Assembly: GCF_002952215.1 (NCBI RefSeq)
Contig: NZ_CP022600.1
Coordinates: 1,674,001-1,738,000 of the forward strand
Source: Porphyrobacter sp. HT-58-2
GTDB lineage: Bacteria; Pseudomonadota; Alphaproteobacteria; Sphingomonadales; Sphingomonadaceae
Length of the DNA: 64,000 nt
Direction of reading: 5' to 3'
Below the pieces are notes generated by a model, which saw only the letters and a program-made list of their open reading frames with translations, made no database searches and had not been told where the DNA came from. Position numbers and translations under genes: made by a program. This document shows positions 51,170-59,936 of this stretch, piece after piece (position 1 is the stretch's first letter; every line of letters starts with the position of its first letter).

Positions 51170-53436
51170 TGGCAGACAATCCCGCCCCCGATCTTGACCT
51201 GCCGGAAACCCAGGCACCTGAGGCCAAGCCCAGGAAGAAGGGGCTCAAGCGCCGCATTTTCCTCGCCGGTTCCGCCTTGCTGGTGGGCGGCGGCGTGTTT
51301 GGCGTGTGGTGGATCGACCGCGATGCGAAGTCCAAGGCCAAGGCCCTGACCCAAGGGCCGGGCGAACACGCCTTCCTCACCTGGATGAAGATTGCCGAGG
51401 ATGACACGGTAACGGTCTATTCGCCGCATATCGACATGGGTCAGGGTTCGCACACGGCGCTTGCCGCGATGCTTGCGGACGAACTCGATGCGGCATGGGA
51501 CAAGGTCACGATCGAACAGGCTCCTGCCGACCTTGCCTTTGCCAATGCCGCGTTGGCCAAGGGCTTCCTGCCCGAGATGGTCGGCGAGAGCATGGCCGGG
51601 CTCGTGCCTGATGCAATCGTCGGCATGATGGCACGCTCGATGCCCTTGCAGATTACCGGCGGATCGTCGGCAGTGCGCTTCACCGGCGAAGTCGGGATGC
51701 GCAAGACCGGCGCGGCGGTGCGTACGGCGCTGGTCGCCGAAGCGGCTGACCGGCTCGGTGTTCCGGCCAACGAACTCACGACTGCCGAAAGTGTCGTCAC
51801 GCATGCCACGTCGGGCAAGTCGCTGCGTTATGGTGAACTCGCGGCAGGCGCGGCCGGACGCTCGCTGGAAAGCGATCCGGTGCTCAAGACCCGCGACCAG
51901 TGGAAGCTCATCGGCAAGCCTGTTGCCCGGCGCGACATTCCGGCCAAGGTCGATGGCAGCGCCGTCTATGGGATCGACTTCGCCTTGCCCGACATGCGGG
52001 TGGCCACCATTGCCGCAGCTCCAGTGCGGGGCGGCACGCTGGAAAGTGTGGATGAGGCCCCAGCGCTCGCCGTAAAGGGCGTTGAAAAGGTCGTGAAGCT
52101 GCCTGATGCGGTGGTGGTGATCGGCAAGGGCTACTGGCCTGCGCTCAAGGGTCTGCAGGCGCTTTCACCGAAATTCTCCGATGGTGGCAACGGCGGGGTA
52201 TCGACCGCAGCGATCTATGCGGCCCAGGCCAAGCTGCGCCAGACCGCCGAAAAGCCCGACAATGAAGGCGGCGAGGGCGATGTCGAGGCGGCGTTCGGGG
52301 CGGCTGGCGCCAAGGTCGTCGAGGCCGAATACCGCGTGCCCTTCCTGCACCATGCAATGATGGAGCCCTTTGCACTGACCGGCCATTTCAAGGAAGGCCA
52401 GCTCCATCTGTGGGGAGGTCTGCAAGACCCGCTCAGTACCCGCACCAAGGCGGCGAAGGCTGCCGGGCTGGATGTCGATGACGTGATCTTCAATCCGATG
52501 ATCATGGGCGGCGGGTTTGGGCGGCGTTTCCCCGATCTGGTCGAAATCATCGATCAGGTCGCGCTGGTGGCCAAGCAGGTGCCATACCCCGTCAAGCTGA
52601 TCTGGAGCCGCGAGGAGGAGGTGGGTCACGGCACCTATCGTCCGCAATCATCAGCTGGCCTCAAAGCCGCGATTAAGGACGGGCAGATTACCGCGCTGCG
52701 GATCGACTACGCCCAGAGCGGCAATGCAGAGGGTGAAGTTCCGTTCATCTATGCGATCCCGGCCACCTCCCGCCGCCATTTTGCCTATCAGTCGAACCAG
52801 ATCGACGGGCCGTGGCGCTCGGTCAACGCCACGCAATTGGGCTTCTACACCGAAAGCTTCATGGATGAACTTGCGGCAACAGCCGGGGAGGATCCTTACC
52901 AGTTCCGGCGCAAGCACCTGCCGGAAGGCTCCCGCCATGTGACAGTGCTCGATGAAGTGGCCAAGCGGTCCGGTTGGGGCTCGCCTCTGCCTGATGGTGT
53001 GGGGCGCGGCATTGCCATCGTCGAAAGTTTCGGCACCATCGTTGCCGAAGTCGTCGAGGTGAGCATCAAGGATGATGGCTCACCCAAGGTGCTCAAGGCC
53101 TTTGCAGTGGTCGATTGCGGCACGACGGTGAGCCCCGTCAACGCCGAAGCGCAGATTGCGGGCGGCCTCATCATGGGGCTTTCGTCCGCGCTCGGCGAGC
53201 AGGTCACGATCGAAGGTGGCGCGGTGGTGGAGAGCAATTTCACCGATTACCCGATCCTCAAGCTCGCTGACGCGCCGCCGGTGGTTGATGTGCATTTCAT
53301 CGAAAGCGGGGCCAAGACCGGCGGCATCGGTGAACCCGGCCTGCCGCCTGCCTCGCCCGCGCTCGCCAATGCGATTGCGGCGGTGACGGGCAAGCGTATC
53401 CGCAACCTGCCGGTGCTGACACAGGCCAAGGCTTAG
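51166..53436 (+). CDS. iorB: Molybdopterin-binding subunit of an IorB-like aldehyde/aromatic oxidoreductase
   Basis: A 756-residue large subunit. The N-terminus has a Tat-like segment [16 protein letters not shown] (about 28-43), so the complex may sit in the periplasm. The cofactor-binding segments [20 protein letters not shown] (about 87-106), [13 protein letters not shown] (about 443-455) and the C-terminal [15 protein letters not shown] (with the catalytic Glu of GEPG) are typical. Real substrates (isoquinoline, aldehydes, quaternary amines) vary and cannot be read from sequence. It forms an operon with iorA and mocA. Confidence 0.86.
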   Translation: MMADNPAPDLDLPETQAPEAKPRKKGLKRRIFLAGSALLVGGGVFGVWWIDRDAKSKAKALTQGPGEHAFLTWMKIAEDDTVTVYSPHIDMGQGSHTALAAMLADELDAAWDKVTIEQAPADLAFANAALAKGFLPEMVGESMAGLVPDAIVGMMARSMPLQITGGSSAVRFTGEVGMRKTGAAVRTALVAEAADRLGVPANELTTAESVVTHATSGKSLRYGELAAGAAGRSLESDPVLKTRDQWKLIGKPVARRDIPAKVDGSAVYGIDFALPDMRVATIAAAPVRGGTLESVDEAPALAVKGVEKVVKLPDAVVVIGKGYWPALKGLQALSPKFSDGGNGGVSTAAIYAAQAKLRQTAEKPDNEGGEGDVEAAFGAAGAKVVEAEYRVPFLHHAMMEPFALTGHFKEGQLHLWGGLQDPLSTRTKAAKAAGLDVDDVIFNPMIMGGGFGRRFPDLVEIIDQVALVAKQVPYPVKLIWSREEEVGHGTYRPQSSAGLKAAIKDGQITALRIDYAQSGNAEGEVPFIYAIPATSRRHFAYQSNQIDGPWRSVNATQLGFYTESFMDELAATAGEDPYQFRRKHLPEGSRHVTVLDEVAKRSGWGSPLPDGVGRGIAIVESFGTIVAEVVEVSIKDDGSPKVLKAFAVVDCGTTVSPVNAEAQIAGGLIMGLSSALGEQVTIEGGAVVESNFTDYPILKLADAPPVVDVHFIESGAKTGGIGEPGLPPASPALANAIAAVTGKRIRNLPVLTQAKA

Positions 53437-53446
53437 GGGTCAAGGC

Positions 53447-54112
53447 TTGACGCTGGAAGGCTGGTCGGCGCTGATCCTTGCCGGTGGGGCAGGGCGACGC
53501 TTCGGCAGCGAGGGGGGCGGGGGCAAGTTGCTCGCGGACCTCGCCGGCGCGCCGGTAATCCGCCGGGTGGCGGACCGTGTTCTTGGCGCAGGATTTGCCG
53601 AGGTGATCGCCATCACCGGGGCCGGAGATGCATCGATCAGACGCGCGCTTGCGGGTGTCGATGTGTCCATAAGCCACGCCCCCGACTGGGCCGAGGGCAT
53701 GGCCGCAAGCCTGAGGGCCGGGGTTGCGGCGCTGGCGCCCGAGGCAATAGGGGTCTGCGTGTTCCTCGGCGATATGCCGATGGTGCCGGTTGGGTTATGC
53801 CGCCCCTTGGTGGCAGCGGCTGAAACGGCAGGCTACGCCGCGCGCCCCAGGTTCGAGGGCAAGCCCGGCCATCCGGTCGCCTTTGCCCGCGTGGCCTTTG
53901 CCGACCTCGCCGGGCTGATCGGCGATGAAGGCGCGGCCGCCATGCTCAAAGGCCGCAGCGACGTGGCCTATTGCGATAACGCCGACAGGGGCGTGCTGCT
54001 CGACATCGACACACCGGACGACCTCGCAGCCGCCATTGCAGCGTGGAACGCCTGTGAGACCTCGGCGATCAGCGAAAGTGCGACATCGCGCGGAGCCTTG
54101 CCGAACCCGTAA
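53447..54112 (+). CDS. Molybdenum cofactor cytidylyltransferase-like (MocA family)
   Basis: A 221-residue nucleotidyltransferase. The CTP/sugar-type signature is LILAGGAGRRFGSEGGGGKLLADL (about 9-32). GDMPMV (about 107-112) is the metal-binding DxP motif and LLDIDTPDDL (about 184-193) closes the domain. It attaches CMP to the molybdenum cofactor for enzymes like IorAB, consistent with its place 10 bp after iorB. The start is TTG at 53447. Its last 145 bp run antisense into xdhC, and the terminal 30 residues (CETSAISESATSRGALPNP) look like that antisense sequence rather than a conserved end. Confidence 0.82.
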   Translation: MTLEGWSALILAGGAGRRFGSEGGGGKLLADLAGAPVIRRVADRVLGAGFAEVIAITGAGDASIRRALAGVDVSISHAPDWAEGMAASLRAGVAALAPEAIGVCVFLGDMPMVPVGLCRPLVAAAETAGYAARPRFEGKPGHPVAFARVAFADLAGLIGDEGAAAMLKGRSDVAYCDNADRGVLLDIDTPDDLAAAIAAWNACETSAISESATSRGALPNP

Positions 54113-54975
54113 AGCCCGATCGGGGCGCGCAGCCGCGTCAGATTAGCCTCGCGCACACCATGGCCGCGCAGCCGCACAAGCCGGCCTTCCAGCCGCGCCC
54201 GCGCACCGATCGCTCCGACATAGAAGGCCTCGCTCCCGAGGGCTGCGGCAAGACCGCGTTCGTCATCTTCGCGGTCGTGCGAGAGCACCGCGATAGCGGT
54301 CCAGCGGTCGATCCCGATTTCTGCCAGCGCGTCCGTAACATCGCCACGGTGATAGGCGATGCCGGGGAAAGGCGCGACATCCGGCCCACCGGGAGTGACA
54401 AGCACCGCTTTCCAGCCCAGTTCGCGTGCCAGTGTCACGGCAGTCAGCGCTGCGCCGTCCTCTCCGATGATCACCAGCCGCAGGGGCGGCGTGTACAGGC
54501 GGGAGTAGCGTGCTCCGTCCCATTGATCTTGAGGGGGCGTTTCGCCAGCGGCTTCGGCGTGGCGGGTCGTGCCATCGCTCCACAACAGCACCGCGCGGCG
54601 CGCGTGCCACGCATCGAGCAGGGCAGACACGGCGGGTTCATCGGCCATGACGGGCTCCACCAGCACCGTGATTCCCGATCCGCAGGCGAGGCGAATGTCG
54701 ATCCACGGACTTCCTTCGCCATAGCGCAGCAGGCGCGGCGCACCCTTTGCCATTGCCATACGGGCGTGGCGGGCGACATCATCCTCGATGCAGCCACCTG
54801 ACAGGAAGCCCCAGTGTGCGGTGTCGGTGATCAGCATCTGCGACCCGACATCGCGCGGCGCAGACCCGTCGACCGCAATTAGCGTGGCGATAGCAAAGTG
54901 CTGAGGCAAAGCCGGGGAGGCCAGCAAAGCCTCGCGAATATCGTCGATCGGGGCGTTGAGACGCCAGCGGCTCAT
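53968..54975 (-). CDS. XdhC/CoxI-family maturation factor
   Basis: A 335-residue protein of the XdhC family. The N-terminal domain has SAPRDVGSQMLITD...GFLSGGCIEDDVARHA (about 36-75) with the Cys-containing GCIE. A central GSGITVLVEP and a Rossmann-type C-terminal domain (about 165-310: RLVIIGEDGAALTAVTLARELGW, AVLSHDREDDERGLAAAL, YVGAIGARARLEGR) follow. XdhC inserts the sulfurated molybdenum cofactor into xanthine-oxidase-like enzymes, so it very likely serves IorAB. It converges with mocA and overlaps it by 145 bp. Confidence 0.88.
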   Translation of the reverse strand: MSRWRLNAPIDDIREALLASPALPQHFAIATLIAVDGSAPRDVGSQMLITDTAHWGFLSGGCIEDDVARHARMAMAKGAPRLLRYGEGSPWIDIRLACGSGITVLVEPVMADEPAVSALLDAWHARRAVLLWSDGTTRHAEAAGETPPQDQWDGARYSRLYTPPLRLVIIGEDGAALTAVTLARELGWKAVLVTPGGPDVAPFPGIAYHRGDVTDALAEIGIDRWTAIAVLSHDREDDERGLAAALGSEAFYVGAIGARARLEGRLVRLRGHGVREANLTRLRAPIGLYGFGKAPRDVALSLIAEVSQAFHAAMAAARSSGVSMSSSTPLSALSQ

Positions 54976-55074
54976 GACAAGGCGGGCTTTCGAGAATGAC
55001 GTCAGACCCCCAGCCTAGCCCGCGCAATCACGGCGCGCAATCGCTTGCCAAACCCACGCCGTATCACATCGTGC

Positions 55075-56940
55075 CTATGAACAGTTCAGCACGACCCGGC
55101 CGCGATTGTAGCTTTCAAGGGTCGCCGTCACCACGCGCTGCTCTCCGCTACGGATCGCCGGCCTCGCAAAATGACAGACAACGGTCGTGGGAGAAGCGAT
55201 GTTCTGCGTCACATTCATCCAGTCATTCCAGTTGAAGTTTCGCTGCATCCGTTCGTTCGAGCGTCTGACGTCCGAGGCGGTGACCTTCATGGTGGCGACA
55301 TATTTTCCGCCATTGAAAGCAATGCTCGATGGCCGAAACAACACTTGCGCGCCCGATGCAAAGAACTCGATCGCTCGGGCCTCATCGCAAAGGAACATGT
55401 CGCCGACGTTTTCGATGACCCCCGACCACCGGGCGAATTGGCAATTGGGATTGTTGCTTTGCGTGCTTGTCGATCTTGTCGAGGTCGGCCGCGCCGGAGC
55501 TGCCGCAGCATTGGCCTGCGCTGCGAGCCGGGCTTGCTCGCGGCGTTGCTGCTCTGCTGCACGGTCCGCCCGCGCCTTTTCGACGGCAGCCAAGAAATCG
55601 CGCCGGTTACGGTCTGAAGGAGCGTCACCCTTGGCGAAATTGCGTGTCGTCTTGGCCACCAGTCGGCCACCTTCAATCTTGTACAGGACATAGGGCAGGT
55701 TGGCAGACTTGGTGCGATCCCGCGCTTCAGATGACACAATTACAAGGTTGCCGGCCAGGTCCTCGAAGGCAGATACTGCACCGCCCGTAACGGCCGCGAT
55801 GTCGCCAGCCGGAACGCTTCGCCAGATAAACTGATACGGCCCCGGTGCAGCTTCCGACATCAGCCAGTTCTGCGAAAAAATCCCGTCGAAACCGGCTGTC
55901 GTTATCGCCCCTACACAGGCGGCGTCCGGCTTGGAGAGCTTTTTCACGAGTGATTTTTGGGCCTTGTTGCACTGCGGAGTGTCCGACAGCAACTTGAGCG
56001 GCTCATCGAAACTCAAGGTTCCCTTGACGGGTGTCGCGGATAGCTCGTGGACCCGCAGGAAGCCCGCCCTGACCGGCGCTTCGGCCACGACCTGCACCGG
56101 AGCGCGTTCCTGCGACAGGTTGCCGTCCCATACGAAACCATTTCTGCCGGTTCTGAGCCAACGGCTTTCCCCGTCGGTACCGGTCACCCAGGTGCCTTCG
56201 ATGACGGTTCCGGCAGGCAATGTCCGCAAGATTGTCGAGCCGGTAGTCGACGGCTTGTTACGCTCTCTTGCCGCCGACGTCACCCGCACGCTCACAGTGG
56301 GACCTTCAGGCCCCGTGTCTTTTGCGATGCCGCCTTGCCGTGGCGGCGCAGTCTTGCGGAAGGGATCGGTCCAGTCGCGCAGAAACTCGGCGGATGAGCG
56401 CCTGTCACCCGAACCGTAGATGTTCAGCCAATCGGGACTGAAACGGCTCGGAAAATGGCGAAGTTCGAAGTGCAGGTGACAGCCCTGCGCGGCGCCGGTT
56501 TCACCGACAAGGCCGATCTGCTCGGCCTTTCCCACCCTTTCATTGATTGCGAGCTTGCGCCCGTCTGCACGTTTGGGCGCATCGTTGAGATGGAAATACG
56601 AGGAAAAGGTTCGCTTCCCGAGCAAGTCCACGTCCCCATGATCGATGATGACCATGTAACCGAGGCTCTTGAAGTTGGGATCCTTCTTGCTGTCGATGAC
56701 GTCGATGACGATACCGTCGCGCCATGCCAGCACGGTCGAGGTCTTGCACGGTGCAGGAATGTCCACCCCGGCATGCGTGCGGTCGCCCCAGGACGGATAG
56801 GTCCCGTGCAGGAATTGCCCCTCCCGACCATTCGGGACAATATCCGTGACTTGCAGTAACTGATCGGTGTTTGCTGACGCTGGAGCGGCGCTGAGCATGC
56901 CCGCCACGAGACATCCAAGGCCGAGTCCCCACTTCATCAT
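55075..56940 (-). CDS. M23-family peptidoglycan endopeptidase with SH3-like region
   Basis: A 621-residue exported protein. The signal peptide ends SAAPASA (about 1-23). The LytM/M23 zinc domain has its metal ligands in RTHAGVDIP (about 56-64, HxxxD) and GCHLHFELRHF (about 157-167, HxH), followed by an SH3-like segment (about 215-285, RVTSAARERNKPSTTGSTILRTLPAGTVIEGTW in pieces). A 330-residue C-terminal part of unknown function with an Ala/Thr linker near 480-500 follows. It likely cuts peptide cross-links. GC content here is lower than in neighbours, suggesting acquisition. Confidence 0.85.
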   Translation of the reverse strand: MMKWGLGLGCLVAGMLSAAPASANTDQLLQVTDIVPNGREGQFLHGTYPSWGDRTHAGVDIPAPCKTSTVLAWRDGIVIDVIDSKKDPNFKSLGYMVIIDHGDVDLLGKRTFSSYFHLNDAPKRADGRKLAINERVGKAEQIGLVGETGAAQGCHLHFELRHFPSRFSPDWLNIYGSGDRRSSAEFLRDWTDPFRKTAPPRQGGIAKDTGPEGPTVSVRVTSAARERNKPSTTGSTILRTLPAGTVIEGTWVTGTDGESRWLRTGRNGFVWDGNLSQERAPVQVVAEAPVRAGFLRVHELSATPVKGTLSFDEPLKLLSDTPQCNKAQKSLVKKLSKPDAACVGAITTAGFDGIFSQNWLMSEAAPGPYQFIWRSVPAGDIAAVTGGAVSAFEDLAGNLVIVSSEARDRTKSANLPYVLYKIEGGRLVAKTTRNFAKGDAPSDRNRRDFLAAVEKARADRAAEQQRREQARLAAQANAAAAPARPTSTRSTSTQSNNPNCQFARWSGVIENVGDMFLCDEARAIEFFASGAQVLFRPSSIAFNGGKYVATMKVTASDVRRSNERMQRNFNWNDWMNVTQNIASPTTVVCHFARPAIRSGEQRVVTATLESYNRGRVVLNCS

Positions 56941-56997
56941 GCATTTCCTTCTGCTTCGGCGGTGACTGCGGCCCAGATGGTCTCGATGTGGGCGAGG

Positions 56998-57381
56998 CTA
57001 CTGCGTGACGCTCTTCGACGAGACGCCGACGATGATTGCAGCAAGATGCATCCCAGTGGGGATAAGCGGGATCCAGTTGAGGCCCGGTACCATATCGAAA
57101 ACAGCGGCAAGAATTGGGAAGATGACCAGCCAGCCCTTATCGACGACGGCGCCGCGCAGCCAGCTGATGAGCACCAGTCCACCCAGGCAGGCCAGATGCA
57201 CAAACATCAGGATGTTCAGACCGTTCCCGCCGCCAGCCATGGCATCCGCGGCCGCCAGACCGGCATTCACCACAGCTGAGTTCGATCCGAAATAAGGAAG
57301 CACGTAGGTCGGAAACATCAGTAGGAGGTAGAGAATTACAAAAGATGGCCCTGCGGCAACGTACTTCTTGATGGCGTCCAT
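56998..57381 (-). CDS. Membrane protein of unknown function
   Basis: A 127-residue protein with four membrane segments (about 10-30, 58-75, 82-100 and 105-122) and Asn/Gly-rich loops. I do not recognise a family. It starts at an ATG at 57381 with AGGGGA nearby, and a plausible promoter stands 44-72 bp upstream. It is 57 bp before the M23 gene and probably shares its transcript. Confidence 0.68.
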   Translation of the reverse strand: MDAIKKYVAAGPSFVILYLLLMFPTYVLPYFGSNSAVVNAGLAAADAMAGGGNGLNILMFVHLACLGGLVLISWLRGAVVDKGWLVIFPILAAVFDMVPGLNWIPLIPTGMHLAAIIVGVSSKSVTQ

Positions 57382-57424
57382 CGGAATATCCCCTAAGAAT
57401 GATTACTTTGTTGTATTTATTAAA

Positions 57425-57453
57425 TTTTTATGAGCTTTTTCATTATTTTACAA
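57425..57453 (-). promoter_or_regulatory. Sigma-70-like promoter in an AT-rich patch
   Basis: On the minus strand TTGTAA (complement of 57448-57453) and TAAAAA (complement of 57425-57430) are separated by 17 bp. They lie in a stretch (57390-57460) of about 75% A+T that contrasts with the genome. It would serve the membrane protein and M23 genes. Confidence 0.5.
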
Positions 57454-57625
57454 TCTCATGCTGCGCGTCCTTGCAACGCCTGGATTGGTGCGGACTTACA
57501 TTGGTGACATATTGCGATAGCGTGATGAGAGGTCGGCATGGCGCGCACGGCAGCCCAGGATCGTGTCCCACGGCGTGGTGTAGCTTATCTGGGCTACCGC
57601 CGATTTCGGCATCGGTTTGAGCCGG

Positions 57626-58828
57626 TCATGCGCCAGGCACAGCTGACAGCATGACGATGGGATTGTCGCTGACTGGCGCCATGGTTTCAAGTGTCATGTA
57701 GCGTGCCCGCTGGACAGCCCATTCGTCGGATTGTTCCATGAGGATCGCGCCGATCAGGCGGTTGATCGCGCCCTCGTTGGGGAAGATCCCGACGACTTCG
57801 GTGCGGCGTTTGATTTCGCCGTTTAAACGTTCGATGGGATTCGTGCTGTGTAACTTGGCCCGATGCTCCTTTGGGAACGTCATGTAGGCCAGCACGTCAG
57901 GCTCGGCATCGTCCATCAAAGCGGCGAGCTTTGGCAGTTTTGGGCGCATCTGGTCGGCAACGGAGCGCCATTGCTGACTGGCCGCCTCGGGCGTTTCCTG
58001 TGCGAAGGCGGTGCCGATGAACGCGGACACGACGCGCCGACCGCTCTTTCCGGCATGGGCCAGCGCATTGCGCATGAAGTGGACACGGCAGCGTTGCCAT
58101 GTAGCACACAGCAGCTTGGAGACAGCCGCCTTGATGCCTTCGTGCGCATCGGAGATTACCAGCTTCACCCCGCGCAGCCCTCGGCGCGTCAGTTTGCGCA
58201 GGAACGCAGTCCAGAAGGGTTCGGCCTCCGACGGCCCGATATCCATGCCCAGCACCTCGCGGCGTCCATCGCTGTTGACGCCGACCGCGATGATAACCGC
58301 AACCGATACGATCCGGCCATTCTGACGGACTTTGACATAGGTGGCGTCGATCCAAAGGTAGGGCCAGTCGCCCTCGATCGGGCGATCAAGGAAGGCGTTC
58401 ACCTTCTCGTCGAGCTCTTCGCACAGGCGGCTGACCTGGCTCTTCGAAATGCCATCCATGCCCAGCGCCTTGACCAGATCATCGACCGAGCGGGTCGAGA
58501 TACCGTGCACATAGGCTTCCTGGATCACCGCCGTCAGCGCCCGTTCGGCCATCCGGCGTGGCTCGAGGAAGCCGGGGAAGTAACTGCCTTTGCGAAGCTT
58601 GGGGATGCGCAGCTCTACCGTGCCAGCGCGCGTCTGCCAGTCGCGTTCGCGATAGCCGTTGCGCTGGACAAGCCGATCAGCGGACTTCTCACCGTGGCCA
58701 GCGCCTGTCAGCCCGCCAACCTCCATCTCCATCAACCGCCCGGCGGCAAACGAGATCATGTCGCGCAAAATATCCGCGTCGGGGGCCTTCTCGACCAGCG
58801 CGCGCAAGTGCATCAAGGAATCGGTCAT
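57626..58828 (-). CDS. IS256-family (mutator-type) transposase
   Basis: A 400-residue transposase. The start region [20 protein letters not shown] and the segment [18 protein letters not shown] are characteristic. The DDE residues are Asp in [10 protein letters not shown], Asp in [11 protein letters not shown] and Glu in [15 protein letters not shown], with the [12 protein letters not shown] motif between. The start is the ATG at 58828, which gives MTDSLMHLR; the frame from 58861 is longer. The gene looks complete. Confidence 0.95.
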   Translation of the reverse strand: MTDSLMHLRALVEKAPDADILRDMISFAAGRLMEMEVGGLTGAGHGEKSADRLVQRNGYRERDWQTRAGTVELRIPKLRKGSYFPGFLEPRRMAERALTAVIQEAYVHGISTRSVDDLVKALGMDGISKSQVSRLCEELDEKVNAFLDRPIEGDWPYLWIDATYVKVRQNGRIVSVAVIIAVGVNSDGRREVLGMDIGPSEAEPFWTAFLRKLTRRGLRGVKLVISDAHEGIKAAVSKLLCATWQRCRVHFMRNALAHAGKSGRRVVSAFIGTAFAQETPEAASQQWRSVADQMRPKLPKLAALMDDAEPDVLAYMTFPKEHRAKLHSTNPIERLNGEIKRRTEVVGIFPNEGAINRLIGAILMEQSDEWAVQRARYMTLETMAPVSDNPIVMLSAVPGA

Positions 58829-58889
58829 CGTGGTTCTCCAGGTTCGAGCTTCGCAACCCAAACCTATCCGAAAACTGCGGTGACCACCC

Positions 58890-58947
58890 GCGCTGCTGGC
58901 TGGCTGCTACAGCGCTATATCGAAAGCGCGCAGCCAGCCAGCAGCGC
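58890..58947. repeat. 18 bp perfect hairpin inside the IS256 element
   Basis: Arms GCGCTGCTGGCTGGCTGC (58890-58907) and its complement (58930-58947) enclose a second stem GCGCT/AGCGC (58912-58916 and 58925-58929). It lies between the right IS end and the transposase start, so it would fold in any transcript entering from outside and may shield the transposase from read-through. Confidence 0.85.
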
Positions 58948-59171
58948 TAACCCTCAGAACCTACACCACGGCCGGGGACACGACCCAGCCCAGCGCATTG
59001 GCAGCAGCAATGATTCCTCCATCCCTTGACGACCTGAAACGAGTCGACATGTCAGGGATAACTTGGAGGAAACGGCGCATTTCTCGCTTTTGTCTAAAAA
59101 ACCGAGAATGGCACCAGTTGCCCGTGACTTGAATCTGGTGAAGAACAGGACGAAGAAACTAGGGGGCTGTC

Positions 59172-59936
59172 GTGCGTTTTTTTGTCGACACGGTTCAGGT
59201 GCGCTTTCTCTTCAACGAGCAGTTCGGTGGCATCGAAAACTTCGTCGATGAGTGGAAGGCGCGCCGGAGTGACCGCGCGCAGGGCGTCGATCCACGCAGC
59301 CTCAAAACGGTCTACAAGTGGCTTGCGGAAGGGATGCCCAAGCACGAGAACTCGTTCTTCGGCTTTTTCGGAGCTCTTGATGCAGATCCGATCGCCCTGA
59401 TGGATTTTGAACGCAGCGCCTTTGCCAAGAATTTTGGCCGCTTCCGTCAGGCGATCATGCTCGCAGGGCTCAATGTCGGCGGTTTCCGGTCGCTAACGCG
59501 GCTATTGCAGCCGGCACAGCACTGGCCTGACAACCATCTGGCCGAATTGTACTATGGCAAGACATGGTCTTCGCGCGATTTCGAGCATGATGCGTGCGCG
59601 GCGATCAATTCCTATGTCACGTTCCGGCTCGGCGTAACCAATGAAGACCAACGCGACTGGCCGCGCGCCTATCATATTTCTTACCGCCGCAAGACCAATG
59701 CCGACGGCCTTTGGAGACCTTTCGGATCCATCATCTCGCGGCCTTCGGAATTGACGTTGGTGCATGAAAACGGCGCGGTGCAGTCCGCAAAGCCGAGAGC
59801 GTCGAAGCTGCCTGTCGAATTCAGGACGTTCTTCGGCCCCAGCGCGGCTGAATTCCGGATTGCAAGCCTTCACCCTTTCGATGCCCAGCTTGATCTTTTC
59901 GACGATCCCGAAGTTGCCCTGGTGTTTGCCGGATGA
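59172..59936 (+). CDS. Hypothetical protein coupled to a GPH symporter
   Basis: A 254-residue soluble protein starting at GTG 59172 after AGGGGG. No signal or membrane segment. Landmarks are RSLKTVYKWLAEGMPKHENSFFGFFGALDADP (about 38-70), which resembles a helix-turn-helix with a 'KWLxxGxP' turn, and HDACAAINSYVTFRLG (about 139-154). I do not recognise a family. A DNA- or ligand-sensing role is possible from the first segment only. Its TGA overlaps the ATG of the symporter, so they are translated together. Confidence 0.72.
   Translation: MRFFVDTVQVRFLFNEQFGGIENFVDEWKARRSDRAQGVDPRSLKTVYKWLAEGMPKHENSFFGFFGALDADPIALMDFERSAFAKNFGRFRQAIMLAGLNVGGFRSLTRLLQPAQHWPDNHLAELYYGKTWSSRDFEHDACAAINSYVTFRLGVTNEDQRDWPRAYHISYRRKTNADGLWRPFGSIISRPSELTLVHENGAVQSAKPRASKLPVEFRTFFGPSAAEFRIASLHPFDAQLDLFDDPEVALVFAG

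Larger units (their letters stand above)
57559..58985 (-). mobile_element. IS256-family insertion sequence, 1427 bp
   Basis: Imperfect inverted repeats of about 28 bp mark the ends: GATCGTGTCCCACGGCGTGG from 57559 and GGTCGTGTCCCCGGCCGTGG read inward from 58985. CAGCCCAG is duplicated at 57551-57558 and 58986-58993, an 8 bp duplication that is normal for IS256. One intact transposase gene fills the element. Removing it joins two short stretches with no recognisable gene. Confidence 0.9.

Noticed and set aside
57399..57620. 73-residue plus-strand open frame in the AT-rich patch
   Set aside because: No ribosome site, runs into the IS256 end, and its composition reflects AT-rich non-coding DNA and IS terminus.
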